64,000 bases of DNA, taken from positions 327,021-391,020 of the forward strand of contig NZ_JACHOO010000006.1 of the NCBI RefSeq assembly GCF_014199915.1, written 5' to 3'. Positions 1 to 10,908 of the stretch are shown in pieces. A program made the position numbers and the translations under genes. The stretch's first letter is position 1. Every line of letters begins with the position of its first letter. This DNA is from Prosthecomicrobium pneumaticum. Lineage in GTDB: Bacteria; Pseudomonadota; Alphaproteobacteria; Rhizobiales; Kaistiaceae. The notes under the pieces are model-generated. The model was not told the origin of the DNA. It worked only from the letters and a program-made list of their open reading frames with translations, and ran no database searches.

Positions 1-1271
1 AGGACACCGGCGTCAAGGCGCTGAAGATCAAGCACAACAATGTGCTCGGCTATTTCATCGAGGTGGCGCAGGCGCATGGCGAAAGGCTGATCTCGGCGGA
101 GTTCGCCGGCCGCTACATCCATCGCCAGACGATGGCGGGCGCGATGCGCTTCACCACCACCGCGCTCGCCGAGCTGGAGGCGAAGATCGCCTCGGCCGGC
201 GACCGGGCGCTGGCGCTCGAACTCGAGGCGTTCGAGGCGCTCGCCGCCGAGGTGGTGGCGGCGGGCGACGCGGTCCGGGCCGCCGCCGCCGCGCTCGCGA
301 CGGTCGACGTCGCCGCCGCGCTCGCAACCCTCGCCGAGGTCGGCGGCTGGTGCCGGCCGGAGGTCGACCGCTCGCTCGCCTTCGCGGTCGAGGGCGGCCG
401 CCATCCGGTCGTCGAGGCGGCGCTCGCCGCCGAGGGCGGCGAGGCCTTCGTCGCCAATGACTGCGATCTCTCGGCCCCGGACGGCGAGGAGGCCGGCCGG
501 CTGTGGCTGATCACCGGGCCGAACATGGCCGGCAAATCGACCTTCCTGCGCCAGAACGCGCTCGTCGCCGTGCTCGCCCAGGCGGGCTCCTACGTCCCGG
601 CTCGGGCGGCGCGGATCGGCGTCGTCGACCGGCTGTTCTCGCGCGTCGGCGCGGCGGACGATCTCGCCCGCGGCCGCTCGACCTTCATGGTCGAGATGGT
701 CGAGACGGCGGCGATCCTCAACCAGGCGACGACGCGCTCGCTCGTCGTGCTCGACGAAATCGGCCGCGGCACGGCGACCTTCGACGGGCTGTCGATCGCC
801 TGGGCGGCGATCGAGCATCTGCACGACGTCAACCGCTCGCGGGCGCTGTTCGCGACGCATTATCACGAGCTCACCGCGCTCGCGACGCGGCTCGGCCGGG
901 TCGAGAATGCGACGGTGCGTGTGCGGGAATGGCAGGGCGACGTCGTCTTCCTGCACGAGATCGTGCCCGGCGCAGCCGATCGCTCCTACGGCATCCAGGT
1001 GGCGAAGCTCGCCGGCCTGCCGGCGCCGGTGATCGCGCGCGCCCGCGCCGTGCTCGAAAAGCTCGAGGAGGGCGACCGCCGCTCGCCGGCGCAGGCGCTC
1101 GTCGACGATTTGCCGCTCTTCGCCGCACGGCCGGCTCCCGCCCCGCCGCCGCAGAGGGCCGGGCCCGACCCGCTCGAGGCGGCGCTCGACGCGCTCGCCC
1201 CGGACGATCTGACCCCGCGCGAGGCGCTCGAGGCGCTCTATCGGCTGAAGGCGCTCCGGCCGCGGGGCTGA
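1..1271 (+). CDS. mutS: DNA mismatch repair protein MutS, C-terminal part (5' end outside window)
   Basis: MutS recognises mismatches and starts methyl-directed repair with MutL. The frame is already open at base 3, so only the C-terminal ~420 residues are here: the end of the core/lever domain, then the ATPase. Visible motifs are Walker [11 protein letters not shown], the signature [14 protein letters not shown], Walker [16 protein letters not shown] and the switch-region ATHYHE. The last ~80 residues are proline- and alanine-rich and end in a short conserved helix region ([14 protein letters not shown]), as in other MutS. Being followed by glnD is the usual order in Hyphomicrobiales. Nothing looks broken; the truncation is only the window edge. 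Confidence 0.97.
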   Translation, partial: DTGVKALKIKHNNVLGYFIEVAQAHGERLISAEFAGRYIHRQTMAGAMRFTTTALAELEAKIASAGDRALALELEAFEALAAEVVAAGDAVRAAAAALATVDVAAALATLAEVGGWCRPEVDRSLAFAVEGGRHPVVEAALAAEGGEAFVANDCDLSAPDGEEAGRLWLITGPNMAGKSTFLRQNALVAVLAQAGSYVPARAARIGVVDRLFSRVGAADDLARGRSTFMVEMVETAAILNQATTRSLVVLDEIGRGTATFDGLSIAWAAIEHLHDVNRSRALFATHYHELTALATRLGRVENATVRVREWQGDVVFLHEIVPGAADRSYGIQVAKLAGLPAPVIARARAVLEKLEEGDRRSPAQALVDDLPLFAARPAPAPPPQRAGPDPLEAALDALAPDDLTPREALEALYRLKALRPRG

Positions 1272-1618
1272 CCGTCGCTGTGGCGGCGGCGACGCTTCGC
1301 CGCCCCGCCACCACCGCGACGGCGGCCGGCTCGGACCACGCTGGCGTGTTCCCTGCCGGCCCGGTCCACGCGGCCGGCAGAGGTCTCAGAGCGGCTCTCC
1401 CGCCGGCTCGATCGCCTCGTCCCTTGCCTTGGCGCGCGGCTCCGGCCAGAACTGGGGCTCGACGTTCCCGGTTGCGACGGAGAAGTCCGGCCCTCGATGT
1501 CCCCACATTGGCTTTCACGACCCGGCGCAACCCCTCCGCGCGATGCGGAAGCGGCCCTTTCGCCCCGACCGACGATGCGAACCGCCGTCCCGGCGGCGCG
1601 CTGCTTCGGGAGGACCCG
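1272..1618. other. 347-bp intergenic region between mutS and glnD
   Basis: I see no gene here. Just after the mutS stop lies a strong hairpin (see 1280-1311). The rest is GC-rich and shows no convincing sigma-70 or sigma-54 promoter or leader peptide. It ends in the glnD ribosome-binding site GGGAGGA at about 1608-1614. Confidence 0.6.
1280..1311 (+). terminator. Hairpin downstream of mutS
   Basis: Outer arms GTGGCGG (1280-1286) and CCGCCAC (1305-1311) enclose inner arms CGGCGA and TCGCCG around a CGCT loop. There is no T-run after it, so intrinsic termination is inferred only from stem strength and its place 9 bp after the mutS stop. Confidence 0.4.
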
Positions 1619-4420
1619 ATGAGCGACGTCTCCCCGCTCGTCGATGGCGACGGGCTCACGGCGGGCCTGTCGCGGATCGCCGCCGGCGCCGGCAAGGCCG
1701 AGGCGCGCGCCGCGCTGCTCGCGCATCTGAAGACCCGCCTGAAGGACGGCCGCGCCGAGGCGGAGCGCCGCCTGCTCGCGGGAACGCGCGGCAGCGGCCG
1801 GCACTGCGCGCGGGCGCTGTCCGACCTCCAGGACGGCATCATCCGCTTGCTCTACGAGGTAGCGGTGGGCCAGGTCTATCCGGCCGAGAACCCCTCCAAT
1901 GCCGAGCGGATGGCCGTGGTGGCGGTCGGCGGCTATGGCCGCGGCATGCTCGCGCCGGGCTCCGACATCGACCTGCTCTTCCTCCTCCCCTACAAACAGA
2001 CCCCCTGGGGCGAGAGCGTCGTCGAGTTCATCCTCTATATGCTCTGGGATCTCGGCCTGAAGGTCGGCCATGCGACGCGCAGCGTCGACGAGTGCATCCG
2101 CCTCGCCCGCACCGACATGACGATCCGCACGGCGATCCTCGAAGCCCGCTTCCTGTGGGGCGAGGAGGCGCTGTTCAGGGACCTGTCGCGCCGCTTCGAC
2201 GGCGAGGTGGTGAAGGGAACGGCGGCCGAGTTCGCCGCCGCGAAGCTCGCCGAGCGCGACGACCGGCACAAGCGGCAAGGCGCGTCGCGCTATGTCGTCG
2301 AGCCGAACGTGAAGGAGGGCAAGGGCGGCCTGCGCGACCTCCACACCCTGTTCTGGATCGCCAAATACGTCTATCGGCTCGGGCCCGCCGACGCCAAGGC
2401 GCGCGACGAGCTGGCGGCCGCCGGCGTGTTCAGCCGCGACGAGCTCGCGCTTTTCCACCGCGCCGAGGATTTCCTCTGGGCGGTGCGCTGCCACCTCCAT
2501 TTCCTGACCGGCAAGGCGGAGGAGCGGCTCTCCTTCGACGTCCAGCGCGACATGGCGATGCGGCTCGGCTACACGGCGCATCCGGGCCTGCGCGACGTCG
2601 AACGCTTCATGAAGCATTACTTCCTGGTCGCCAAGGACGTCGGCGATCTGACCCGTATCTTCTGCGCCGCACTCGAGGAACAGCACGTCAAGGCGGCGCC
2701 GCGGCTCAATCGCTTCTTTGCCGCCCTGCCCGGACGGCGCAAGAAATTCTCCGGCTCGAAGGATTTCGTCGTCGAGCATGATCGGATCAACATCGCATCC
2801 GACGCGGTGTTCGAGAACGATCCGGTCAATCTGATCCGGATCTTCCATCACGCCGACCGTTACAATCTCGCCTTCCACCCCGATGCGATGAAGCGCGTGA
2901 CGCGCTCGCTCAAGCTGATCGACGCGAAGCTGCGGGAGAATCCGGAGGCGAACCGGCTGTTCCTCGAACTCGTCGCCTCGAAGAACCAGCCCGAGATCGT
3001 GCTGCGGCGGATGAACGAGGCGGGTGTGCTCGGCCGGTTCATACCAGATTTTGGCCGCATCGTCGCGATGATGCAGTTCAACATGTATCATCACTACACG
3101 GTGGACGAGCACCTCATCCGCTCGATCGGCATCCTCGCCGAGATCGAACGCGGCGAGCTCGGCGGCGAGCACCCGCTCGCCAACGAGATCATTCCCGGCA
3201 TCCAGGACCGCGTCGTGCTCTATGTCGCGCTGTTCCTGCACGACATCGCCAAGGGGCGGCCGGAGGATCATTCGATCGCCGGCGCCAAGGTGGCGCGCAA
3301 GCTCTGCCCGCGGCTCGGCCTGTCGCCGGCGCAGACCGAAACCGTCGCCTGGCTGATCGAGCATCACCTGCTGATGAGCATGACGGCGCAGTCGCGCGAT
3401 CTCGGCGACCGCAAGACGATCCTCGATTTCGCCGCCGTCGTGCAGAGCCTCGAGCGGCTGAAGCTCCTGCTCATCCTGACCGTCGCCGACATCAAGGCGG
3501 TCGGCCCGGGCGTGTGGAACGGCTGGAAGGGCCAGCTCCTGCGCACCCTCTATTACGAGACCGAGCCGCTGCTCTCCGGCGGGCACAGCCAGGTCTCGCG
3601 CGACCGCCGCGTCGCCGCCGCAAAGACCGAGCTCGACCGCGCCCTCGCCGAGGGCGGCTGGAGCGAGGCCGAGCGGCGCGCCTATGTCGAACGGCACTAT
3701 TCGGCCTATTGGGTGCGGGTCGATCTCGCCCGCAAGATCGCGCACGCCAATCTGGTGCGCGACGCCGAGCGGACCGGCAAGACGCTCGCCACCGCCGTCG
3801 CGACGCGGACCTTCGAGGCGGTCACCGAGATCACCGTGCTCGCGCCCGACCACCCGCGCCTGCTCTCGGTGATGGCCGGCGCCTGCACGGCGGCGGGCTG
3901 CAACATCGTCGATGCGCAGATCTTCACCACCACGGACGGCCTCGCCCTCGACACGATCGCGATCACCCGCGAGTTCGACCTCGACGAGGACGAACTGCGC
4001 CGCGCGACCAAGGTGAGCGGCCTGATCGAGGACGCGCTGTCCGGCACCGTACAACTGCCCGAGATCATCGCCCGGCGGGCGAAGCCGCGGGCGCGGCTGA
4101 AGCCCTTCTCGGTCGAGACGCGCATCCTCGTCGACAACTCCTGGTCGAACGCCTACACGGTCATCGAAGCCTCCGGCATCGACCGGCCGGGCCTCCTCTA
4201 CGACCTCACCCGCTCGCTCTCGGACCTCAACCTCAACATCGCCTCGGCCCACATCGCCACCTTCGGCGAGCGGGCCGTGGACGTCTTCTACGTCACCGAC
4301 CTGATGGGCCAGCGCATCAAGCGGGCGAGCCGCGAAGCCTCGATCCGCCGGCGGCTGGAAGAGGTGTTCGCCGGCGAGATGCCGGCCGACAAGCCGGTGG
4401 CGAAGGCGAAGGCCGGGTGA
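1619..4420 (+). CDS. glnD: Bifunctional PII uridylyltransferase / uridylyl-removing enzyme GlnD
   Basis: GlnD is the nitrogen sensor that uridylylates PII (GlnB/GlnK) when glutamine is low and removes UMP when it is high. The 933-aa product has a normal length and domain order: nucleotidyltransferase with GGYGRG...SDIDLL (metal Asp116 and Asp118), a helical linker, an HD hydrolase domain (FLHDIAKG, His541-Asp542), and two C-terminal ACT domains ([13 protein letters not shown] and [13 protein letters not shown]) that bind glutamine. The ATG at 1619 has GGGAGGA 5 bp upstream; in-frame codons before it encode unrelated arginine-rich sequence. No regulatory site is obvious. Confidence 0.97.
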   Translation: MSDVSPLVDGDGLTAGLSRIAAGAGKAEARAALLAHLKTRLKDGRAEAERRLLAGTRGSGRHCARALSDLQDGIIRLLYEVAVGQVYPAENPSNAERMAVVAVGGYGRGMLAPGSDIDLLFLLPYKQTPWGESVVEFILYMLWDLGLKVGHATRSVDECIRLARTDMTIRTAILEARFLWGEEALFRDLSRRFDGEVVKGTAAEFAAAKLAERDDRHKRQGASRYVVEPNVKEGKGGLRDLHTLFWIAKYVYRLGPADAKARDELAAAGVFSRDELALFHRAEDFLWAVRCHLHFLTGKAEERLSFDVQRDMAMRLGYTAHPGLRDVERFMKHYFLVAKDVGDLTRIFCAALEEQHVKAAPRLNRFFAALPGRRKKFSGSKDFVVEHDRINIASDAVFENDPVNLIRIFHHADRYNLAFHPDAMKRVTRSLKLIDAKLRENPEANRLFLELVASKNQPEIVLRRMNEAGVLGRFIPDFGRIVAMMQFNMYHHYTVDEHLIRSIGILAEIERGELGGEHPLANEIIPGIQDRVVLYVALFLHDIAKGRPEDHSIAGAKVARKLCPRLGLSPAQTETVAWLIEHHLLMSMTAQSRDLGDRKTILDFAAVVQSLERLKLLLILTVADIKAVGPGVWNGWKGQLLRTLYYETEPLLSGGHSQVSRDRRVAAAKTELDRALAEGGWSEAERRAYVERHYSAYWVRVDLARKIAHANLVRDAERTGKTLATAVATRTFEAVTEITVLAPDHPRLLSVMAGACTAAGCNIVDAQIFTTTDGLALDTIAITREFDLDEDELRRATKVSGLIEDALSGTVQLPEIIARRAKPRARLKPFSVETRILVDNSWSNAYTVIEASGIDRPGLLYDLTRSLSDLNLNIASAHIATFGERAVDVFYVTDLMGQRIKRASREASIRRRLEEVFAGEMPADKPVAKAKAG

Positions 4421-4459
4421 TGGAGCGCTCGTTCTTTCCGGGTCCGGCCCGTCCATCCG

Positions 4460-4598
4460 TCATTCCGGCCTCCGGGCCGGAATCCATGATCGTTCCGGTT
4501 CGAGCAAGCGCTCGGCCAGCTCCGATCGTTCCCGTGGCGACGGCGCGCTTCTGCGCCCAGCCTCACGATCATGGACCCCGGCACGGAGGCCGGGGTGA
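4460..4598. repeat. Composite palindromic repeat (REP/MITE-like) between glnD and murJ
   Basis: Two 34-bp arms (4460-4493 and 4565-4598) are reverse complements of each other at 29 of 34 positions, separated by 71 bp. Each arm is also a hairpin: ATTCCGGC/GCCGGAAT in the left arm, ACCCCGGC/GCCGGGGT in the right. The differences between arms fall in pairs that keep each stem base-paired. This nested structure resembles extragenic palindromic repeats of Rhizobiales genomes. No transposase is present, and I found no second copy in the window. Confidence 0.7.
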
Positions 4599-4661
4599 AG
4601 GTTGTGGGGGGAGGAGAGGGCAAAGCCGACCTGTCACCGTCCTCGAAAGCCCGGCCGGCCC

Positions 4662-6221
4662 ATGTCGCTCCTGAAGAATTTCGTCACCGTCGGCGGCGCG
4701 ACCGCGTCGAGCCGGGTGCTCGGCTTCGTGCGCGATTCCTTCATGGCCGCCGCGGTCGGTACCGGGCCGGTCGCCGACGCCTTCCTCGTCGCCTTCCGCT
4801 TCCCCAACCTCTTCCGCCGGCTGTTCGCGGAAGGCGCCTTCTCCTCCGCCTTCATCCCGCTCTTTGCGAAGACGCTGGAGGGCGAGGGCGCCGCCGAGGC
4901 GCGGCGCTTCGGCTCGGAGGCGCTCGCCGCCCTCCTCGCCGTGCTGATCGCCGTCACGGTCGTGGCCGAGATCGCCATGGTGCCGCTGATGTATGTGATG
5001 GCGCCCGGCTTCGCCGCCGACCCGGAGAAGTTCGATCTGTCGGTGCTCCTGACCCGGATCGCCTTCCCCTATCTGACGCTCATCTCGCTGACCGCGCTCT
5101 ATTCCGGCGTGCTCAATGCCGGCGGCCGCTTCGCCGCCGCGGCCTCGGCGCCCGCCCTCCTCAACATCGTCTTCGTCGGCGCGCTCGCCTGGGTGATCCT
5201 CGACGGCCACAGCAACACCGCGACGGCGGGCATCGCGCTCTCCTGGGCGACGCTCGTCGGCGGCCTGCTGCAGCTCGCCGTCGTGGTCGTCGCGAGCCGC
5301 CGGGCCGGGCTCGGCCTGCGCCTCGTGCGGCCGCGCATCACGCCCGGGGTCAAACGGCTCGCCGCGCTCGCCCTGCCGGGCGTCGTCTCGGGCGGCGTCA
5401 CCCAGATCAACATCGTGATCGGCACGATCATCGCCTCGCTGGCGCCCGGCGCGGTCTCCTACCTCTATTACGCCGACCGCATCTACCAGCTGCCGCTCGG
5501 CATCGTCGGGGCGACCATCGCGGTCGTCATGTTGCCCGACCTCGCCCGCCAGATCCGCGCCGGCCGCGACGATCTCGTCCATCACACCCAGAACCGCAGC
5601 CTCGAATTCGCCATGGCGCTCACCGTCCCGGCGGCGATCGCGCTCGTGGTGATCGCGACTCCGGTGGTGCAGGTGCTCTATCAGCGCGGCGCCTTCACCG
5701 CGGCCGATACGCGGGAGACCGCGGCGGCGCTGATCGCCTTCTCGGTCGGCCTGCCCTCCTTCGTGCTGATCAAGGTGTTCTCGCCCGCCTTCTACGCCCG
5801 CGAGGACACCAAGACGCCGATGTGGTTCGCGGCGGTCGGCATGGTCGTCAATGTGGTGCTGTCGCTCGCTCTCTTCCCCTTCCTCGCCCATGTCGGCATC
5901 GCGATCGCGACGAGCGTCGCCGGCTGGGCGAACGCGATCCTGCTCGGCGCGACGCTGTGGCGGCGGGGCCAGCTCGTTCCGGACCGGGCGGTGACGCGCA
6001 ACCTGCCGCTCGTCGTCGCGGCCTCCGCGGTGATGGGCGCCGTGGTGTTCGGGGGTGGCCTGCTCGCCGAGCCCTGGTTCGCCGACGGCCGCGTGCTGTG
6101 GCGGGCCGGCGCGATGGCGGTGCTGTGCGGCGCCGGGCTGCTCGTTTACGCCGTGCTCGTCCAGCTCGCCGGGGTGATGGATTTCCGCCGGGTGGTGAAG
6201 GCGGCGCTCCGCCGGCGGTGA
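4662..6221 (+). CDS. murJ: Lipid II flippase MurJ (MviN family)
   Basis: MurJ moves lipid-linked peptidoglycan precursors across the inner membrane. The 519-aa product opens with the typical MurJ start, [21 protein letters not shown], followed by [21 protein letters not shown], and carries about 14 hydrophobic segments to the C-terminus. The start is the ATG at 4662 (MSLLKNF); upstream in-frame sequence lies in repeat-like intergenic DNA. It sits 240 bp after glnD and 71 bp before trpS on the same strand, the usual order in Hyphomicrobiales. Confidence 0.95.
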   Translation: MSLLKNFVTVGGATASSRVLGFVRDSFMAAAVGTGPVADAFLVAFRFPNLFRRLFAEGAFSSAFIPLFAKTLEGEGAAEARRFGSEALAALLAVLIAVTVVAEIAMVPLMYVMAPGFAADPEKFDLSVLLTRIAFPYLTLISLTALYSGVLNAGGRFAAAASAPALLNIVFVGALAWVILDGHSNTATAGIALSWATLVGGLLQLAVVVVASRRAGLGLRLVRPRITPGVKRLAALALPGVVSGGVTQINIVIGTIIASLAPGAVSYLYYADRIYQLPLGIVGATIAVVMLPDLARQIRAGRDDLVHHTQNRSLEFAMALTVPAAIALVVIATPVVQVLYQRGAFTAADTRETAAALIAFSVGLPSFVLIKVFSPAFYAREDTKTPMWFAAVGMVVNVVLSLALFPFLAHVGIAIATSVAGWANAILLGATLWRRGQLVPDRAVTRNLPLVVAASAVMGAVVFGGGLLAEPWFADGRVLWRAGAMAVLCGAGLLVYAVLVQLAGVMDFRRVVKAALRRR

Positions 6222-6292
6222 GGCGCGCGCCTTGCGCTTCTCACCCCGCCGTGCCAAGAGGCGCCGCTTTCCACCCTCCGGAACCGCGTGCC

Positions 6293-7333
6293 ATGACCGA
6301 CTTCCACCCTCGCGTCTTTTCGGGCGTCCAGCCCACCGGCAATCTGCACCTCGGCAACTATCTCGGCGCGATCAAGAACTTCGTCGCGCTGCAGGAGAGC
6401 CACGAGTGCATCTATTGCGTCGTCGACATGCACGCGATCACCGTCTGGCAGGAGCCGAACGAGCTCGCCCGCCAGATCCGCGAGGTGACGGCGGCCTTCG
6501 TCGCCGCGGGCATCGACCCCGAGAAGCACGTCGTCTTCAACCAGAGCCAGGTTTCGGCCCATGCCGAACTCGCCTGGATCTTCAACTGCGTCGCGCGCAT
6601 CGGCTGGATGAACCGCATGACGCAGTTCAAGGACAAGGCGGGCAAGGACCGCGAGAACGCCTCGCTCGGCCTGCTCGCCTATCCGAGCCTGATGGCGGCC
6701 GACATCCTCGCCTACAAGGCGACCCACGTTCCGGTCGGCGAGGACCAGAAGCAGCATCTCGAGCTGACCCGCGACATCGCCCAGAAGTTCAACAACGACT
6801 TCGCGGAATCGATCGCGGCCAAAGGTTTCGGCGAGGCCTATTTCCCGCTCACCGAGCCGCTGATCTCGGGACCCGCGACGCGCATCATGAGCCTGCGCGA
6901 CGGCACGAAGAAGATGTCGAAATCGGACCCGTCCGACAATTCGCGCATCAACCTGACGGACGACGCCGACACGATCGCGCAGAAGATCCGGCGCGCCAAG
7001 ACCGATCCCGAGCCGCTCTCGACCGAGCTCGAGGGGCTGAAGGCGCGGCCCGAGGCCGACAATCTCGTCGGCATCTACGCCGCGCTCGCCGGCCTTTCGA
7101 AGGAAGCCGTGATCGCCGAATGGGGCGGGCAGCAGTTCTCGGCCTTCAAGCCGGCGCTCGCCGAACTCGCGGTCGACAGACTCGCGCCGATCGCCGGCGA
7201 GATGAGGCGCCTGATGGCCGATCCGGGCCATATCGACGCGCTGCTCGGCGCCGGTGCGGCCCGGGCGGCGGCGATCGCCACCCCGGTGCTCGACGGCGTC
7301 AAGGACGTCGTCGGCTTCGTCCGCTCGCGCTGA
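6293..7333 (+). CDS. trpS: Tryptophanyl-tRNA synthetase
   Basis: This class I synthetase charges tRNA-Trp with tryptophan. The 346-aa product has the HIGH-like motif [13 protein letters not shown] near the N-terminus and the KMSKS loop [16 protein letters not shown] near residue 205, in the normal family layout. The ATG at 6293 ([16 protein letters not shown]) matches the family start; the open frame upstream only shadows murJ. The gene ends one base before the convergent kinase gene, so there is no room for a terminator between them. Confidence 0.97.
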   Translation: MTDFHPRVFSGVQPTGNLHLGNYLGAIKNFVALQESHECIYCVVDMHAITVWQEPNELARQIREVTAAFVAAGIDPEKHVVFNQSQVSAHAELAWIFNCVARIGWMNRMTQFKDKAGKDRENASLGLLAYPSLMAADILAYKATHVPVGEDQKQHLELTRDIAQKFNNDFAESIAAKGFGEAYFPLTEPLISGPATRIMSLRDGTKKMSKSDPSDNSRINLTDDADTIAQKIRRAKTDPEPLSTELEGLKARPEADNLVGIYAALAGLSKEAVIAEWGGQQFSAFKPALAELAVDRLAPIAGEMRRLMADPGHIDALLGAGAARAAAIATPVLDGVKDVVGFVRSR

Positions 7334-8353
7334 TCACGCGGTGACGGCGTCCGGCAGGACGAACCCGTTCTGCCGGGCGAGATCGGCGAGCGAGGTCGCC
7401 GGCCGCGGCCCGATATGGGAGATCACCTCGCCGCCGGCGAGCGCGCCGAGTTCCGCCGCGGTGACGAGATCGAGCCCGCGCGACAGGGCATAGAGGAAGC
7501 CGGCGGCGTAGAGGTCGCCGGCGCCCGTCGTGTCGATCACCCGCTCGACGGTCGTCGCCGGCACCTGGACGATGCCGTCGGACGACACGACGAAGGAGCC
7601 CTCCGCCCCGACCGTGACGGCGGCGAGCTTGCAGTCGGCCTTGAGCGCATCGAGCGCCGTCGAGAAGCTCGAGGTCTGGTAGAGCGACTTCACCTCGACC
7701 TCGTTCGCGAACAGGATGTCGATCGTGCCGTCGCGCACCATCGACAGGAACTCGCCGCGGAAGCGATCGACGCAGAACGGGTCGGAAAGGGTGAGCGAGA
7801 CCTTGCGGCCGGCGCCATGGGCGATCTTCGCCGCCTTGAAGAAGGCGTCGCGGGCGCTCGGCGCATCCCACAGGAAGCCCTCGAAATAGGTGATCGCGGT
7901 CGCGGCGACGACCTCGGCATCGACATCCTCCGGCCCGAGCAGATGGCAGGCGCCGAGATAGGTGTTCATGGTGCGCTCGCCGTCCGGCGTGATCAGGATC
8001 ACGCAGCGCGCCGTCGGCAGTCCGCCCTCGAGCGGAGCGACGTCGAAGCGGGCACCGATCGAGCGGATGTCGTGGGTGTAGACGCGGCCGAGCTCGTCGG
8101 CGGCGACCTTGCCGACGAAGACGCAGCGCCCGCCGAGCGAGGCAACGCCGGCCACCGTATTGCCGGCCGAGCCGCCCGACGCCTCGATCGCCGGACCGAT
8201 CACCGAATAGAGCCGGTTCGATTCCTCGAGATCGACCAGGCGCATCGTGCCCTTGACCAGGTTCTGGCGGACCAGGAAGTCGTCCTCGGCGCGGGCGAGA
8301 ATGTCGACGATCGCATTGCCCATGCCGAGCACGTCGAAGCGGGGTTCCGTCAT
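7334..8353 (-). CDS. PfkB-family carbohydrate kinase, adenosine kinase-like
   Basis: The 339-aa product is a ribokinase-fold sugar or nucleoside kinase, most like the bacterial adenosine kinases of alphaproteobacteria. PfkB signature 1 is the glycine-rich GGSAGNTVAGVASLGG and signature 2 is DTTGAGDLYAAGFL, where the Asp is the catalytic base and GAGD the anion hole. Adenosine is the likely substrate by family, but another nucleoside or sugar cannot be excluded. The ATG at 8353 fits the family N-terminus (FDVLGMGNAIVDI). It is convergent with trpS and has its own candidate promoter. Confidence 0.88.
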   Translation of the reverse strand: MTEPRFDVLGMGNAIVDILARAEDDFLVRQNLVKGTMRLVDLEESNRLYSVIGPAIEASGGSAGNTVAGVASLGGRCVFVGKVAADELGRVYTHDIRSIGARFDVAPLEGGLPTARCVILITPDGERTMNTYLGACHLLGPEDVDAEVVAATAITYFEGFLWDAPSARDAFFKAAKIAHGAGRKVSLTLSDPFCVDRFRGEFLSMVRDGTIDILFANEVEVKSLYQTSSFSTALDALKADCKLAAVTVGAEGSFVVSSDGIVQVPATTVERVIDTTGAGDLYAAGFLYALSRGLDLVTAAELGALAGGEVISHIGPRPATSLADLARQNGFVLPDAVTA

Positions 8354-8423
8354 GAGGGAAGGGGATCCGGTTGCGGCGGCGCGGAGCGCCGCGGGTCGAG
8401 AAGCTGAGGGGGCGAACGGGCGG

Positions 8424-8451
8424 ACTATACAGGCGAGGCGGGCGACCGCAA
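8424..8451 (-). promoter_or_regulatory. Candidate sigma-70 promoter of the PfkB kinase gene
   Basis: Read on the minus strand, TTGCGG (8451-8446) is followed after 16 bp by TATAGT (8429-8424), about 70 bp upstream of the ATG. In this GC-rich context the -10 match stands out. No experimental start is known to me. Confidence 0.45.
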
Positions 8452-8525
8452 CCGCGACCGCCGCCGAGGCTTGCGGCGGGCTGACGGCACGCTTAACTGC
8501 GACCCGTTGAGCCGGAGCCCCGCCG

Positions 8526-9203
8526 ATGATCGCCGCCGCCTTCGCCGCCCTCTCCGACATTCTGCGGCCGGAGTTCCGCGCCGTGCTGTGGAAGTCGATC
8601 GGCCTCACCATCGCCCTCCTCGTCGTGGTCTGGCTGGCGCTCGAGAGCTTTCTCGTCTGGCTCGTCGATACCGGCAGCTGGCCCTGGCTCGCGACCGCGA
8701 TCGCCATCCTCACCGGCATCGGCCTCCTGATCGGACTCGGCCTCCTCGTCGCACCGGTGACGGCGCTCTTCGCCGGCCTCTTCACCGACGAGATCGCCGG
8801 CCTCGTCGAGCGGCGGCACTATCCGCAGGATCCGCCCGGCCGCGACCTGCCCCTCGGACAGAGCCTTCTCGGCACGCTCGCCTTCACCCTCGTGGTGATC
8901 GGCGTCAACCTCGTCTGCCTGATCCTGCTTCTCGTGCCCGGCGTCAATCTCGTCGCCTTCCTGATCGGCAATGGCTATCTGCTCGGCCGGGAGTATTTCG
9001 AGGCCGCCGCGGTGCGGTTCCGCCCGCGCGAGGAGGCGCGGGCGCTGCGCGGCCGGCACGGCCCGACGATCTTCCTCGCCGGACTCGTCATCGGCCTCTT
9101 CGTCGCCATCCCGATCGTCAATCTCGCTGCGCCGCTCTTCGCCACCGCCTTCATGGTGCATCTCCACAAGCGTCTCACCGGCTCCCTGCCGGCCGCCTCC
9201 TGA
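8526..9203 (+). CDS. EI24/CysZ-like integral membrane protein
   Basis: The 225-aa protein has about four to six hydrophobic segments, with a FAGLFTDEIAGLVERRHYP stretch typical of the EI24 (PF07264) family that includes CysZ. CysZ proteins move sulfate in enterobacteria, but many alphaproteobacterial members are uncharacterised, and no sulfur-assimilation gene is nearby. The stop codon lies directly before the olsB-like leader region. The function remains inferred from the family. Confidence 0.75.
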   Translation: MIAAAFAALSDILRPEFRAVLWKSIGLTIALLVVVWLALESFLVWLVDTGSWPWLATAIAILTGIGLLIGLGLLVAPVTALFAGLFTDEIAGLVERRHYPQDPPGRDLPLGQSLLGTLAFTLVVIGVNLVCLILLLVPGVNLVAFLIGNGYLLGREYFEAAAVRFRPREEARALRGRHGPTIFLAGLVIGLFVAIPIVNLAAPLFATAFMVHLHKRLTGSLPAAS

Positions 9204-9314
9204 GTGGAACGCGCTGCGACGCCGGCAAAGCGGCTGTCACCGAACTGTCCGAATTGTATGGTTAGTCGCATCAAGGGTCGCCCGCTCGAATCATCGCGCG
9301 ACCAGGAGGGGCAT

Positions 9315-10265
9315 ATGGCGAGAAACGGCCTCGAGGCCGCCCGTCGGTTGATCCGCCTGCCGGCGGCGATCGGCGCTTTGCCGGCACTGCAGAACTGGCG
9401 ACCGGACAATATCCGCCTTCCCGGCGCGAAGCTCTCGAAGCGCGAGCGGTTTTCCGCCGCCACCGGCACGCTCGGCCGGATCGGCGCGCTCGAGGTGCGG
9501 CTCGCCGAATCGCCGGCGGAAGTGAAAGACGCGCAGCGGCTCCGCTATCGGGTGTTCTATCAGGAGATGTCGGCGATCGCCGATGCGCGCACGCTCGTCT
9601 CCGGCCGCGACCGCGACGTCTTCGACAAGTTCTGCGACCATCTGCTCGTCATCGACCACGACCGCATCGCCCCGAACGGCCGGCCGATGATCGTCGGCAC
9701 CTACCGGCTCTTGCGCCAGAGCGTCGCCGACCGGTTCGGCGGATTCTATACCGCGGCGGAATTCGACATCGCGCCGCTGATCGAGCGCCATCCCGGGCTC
9801 AACTTCCTCGAGCTCGGCCGCTCCTGCGTGCTCGCGCCGTACCGCACCAAGCGAACCGTCGAACTGCTCTGGCACGGCATCTGGGCCTATGTCCGGGCGC
9901 ACGGCATCGACGTGATGATCGGCTGCGCCTCGCTCGAGGGGACCGATCCGAGCCGGCTCGCCCTGCCGCTCTCCTTCCTCCACCACCATGCCCGGGCGCC
10001 GGAAGACTGGCGCGTCTCGGCGATCGCCGGCCGCAAGGTGGTGATGAACCGGATGGCGCCGGAGGCGATGGACGGCAAGGCCGCGCTGCACGCTTTGCCC
10101 CCGCTCATCAAGGGCTATCTGCGGCTCGGCGCCTATATCGGCGAGGGGGCCGTCGTCGACCACCAGTTCGGCACGACCGACGTGCTGGTCGTGCTGCCCG
10201 TCTCGGCGATCAATGCACGCTACGTCAACCATTACGGCGCCGAAGCGACGCGCTACGCCGCCTGA
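9315..10265 (+). CDS. olsB: GNAT-family acyltransferase, OlsB-like (ornithine lipid synthesis)
   Basis: The 316-aa protein matches the OlsB/hemolysin-like acyltransferase family, which transfers a 3-hydroxyacyl chain from ACP to the alpha-amino group of ornithine to give lyso-ornithine lipid. Family blocks seen are RLRYRVFYQEM, FDKFCDHLLVID, IVGTYRLLRQ, LELGRSCVLAPYR and MIGCASLEGTDP. The ATG at 9315 has a strong AGGAGG (9303-9308); longer upstream starts lack one. The usual partner olsA (O-acyltransferase) is not adjacent. Its stop abuts the convergent TRIC gene with no gap. Confidence 0.8.
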   Translation: MARNGLEAARRLIRLPAAIGALPALQNWRPDNIRLPGAKLSKRERFSAATGTLGRIGALEVRLAESPAEVKDAQRLRYRVFYQEMSAIADARTLVSGRDRDVFDKFCDHLLVIDHDRIAPNGRPMIVGTYRLLRQSVADRFGGFYTAAEFDIAPLIERHPGLNFLELGRSCVLAPYRTKRTVELLWHGIWAYVRAHGIDVMIGCASLEGTDPSRLALPLSFLHHHARAPEDWRVSAIAGRKVVMNRMAPEAMDGKAALHALPPLIKGYLRLGAYIGEGAVVDHQFGTTDVLVVLPVSAINARYVNHYGAEATRYAA

Positions 10266-10892
10266 TCAGACCGGGCGGCCGGGACGCGAGCGATAGGTCG
10301 GCAGCGTCCAGCCGAAATGGAGCGCTCCGGCGCGGACGAGGAAACAGGCCGCCGCGCCGGCGAGTGCGGCGGGCCAGAACGGCACGCCGAACTCGACCAG
10401 CCCGACGAAGAGGCCCGCGCCGGCGAGCGTCGCCGTGACATAGATCTCCTTGCGCATCAGGACGCTCGGCTCGCCGGCGAGCACATCGCGCAGGATGCCG
10501 CCGAAGGTCGCCGTCACCATGCCGAGCAGGATCGCGGCGAGCGGGCTCGCCGCCGCTTCGAGCGCCCGCGCCGCGCCGAGTACGCAATAACCCGCTATGC
10601 CGACCGCATCCGCCCAGAGCAGCAGGCGGTAGCGCGACTCGACCAGATGGGCGGTGAAGAAGACCGCGGCGGCAACCGCAATGCAGAGCGCGACGGGCGT
10701 CGGCTGGGCGATCCAGAACACCGTCCGGCCGAGCAGGAGGTCGCGCACCGTGCCGCCGCCGACGCCGGTCAGCGCCGCGAGGAAGGCGAAGCCGACCGGA
10801 TCGAGCTGGCGCCGCGACGCGGCGAGCGCCCCGGTCGCGGCGAAGACGGCGACGCCGACGAGATCGAGAACCGCGAGGGGCGTCGCATCCAT
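10266..10892 (-). CDS. Trimeric intracellular cation (TRIC/UPF0126) channel-family protein
   Basis: The 208-aa membrane protein has about seven helices built as two repeats, each with a glycine-rich motif: TGVGGGTVRDLLLG and ATFGGILRDVLAGE. This is the UPF0126/YicG family, whose prokaryotic members are potassium-permeable TRIC channels. The ATG at 10892 (MDATPLAVLDLVG) is chosen because the first helix follows directly; longer forms would add an arginine-rich tail. It lies 16 bp downstream of grpE on the same strand and may be cotranscribed with it. Confidence 0.85.
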   Translation of the reverse strand: MDATPLAVLDLVGVAVFAATGALAASRRQLDPVGFAFLAALTGVGGGTVRDLLLGRTVFWIAQPTPVALCIAVAAAVFFTAHLVESRYRLLLWADAVGIAGYCVLGAARALEAAASPLAAILLGMVTATFGGILRDVLAGEPSVLMRKEIYVTATLAGAGLFVGLVEFGVPFWPAALAGAAACFLVRAGALHFGWTLPTYRSRPGRPV

Positions 10893-10908
10893 CGCGGTCC
10901 CCCGCCGC

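Noticed and set aside
1272..1618. sigma-54 promoter or leader peptide before glnD
   Set aside because: I looked for TGGCAC-N5-TTGC-type spacing and found no acceptable pair, and no small frame with a ribosome-binding site.
1238..4456. A 1072-codon open frame on the minus strand opposite glnD
   Set aside because: It mirrors the glnD frame. High third-position GC removes stop codons on the other strand; the translation is low-complexity and matches no family, while glnD is certain.
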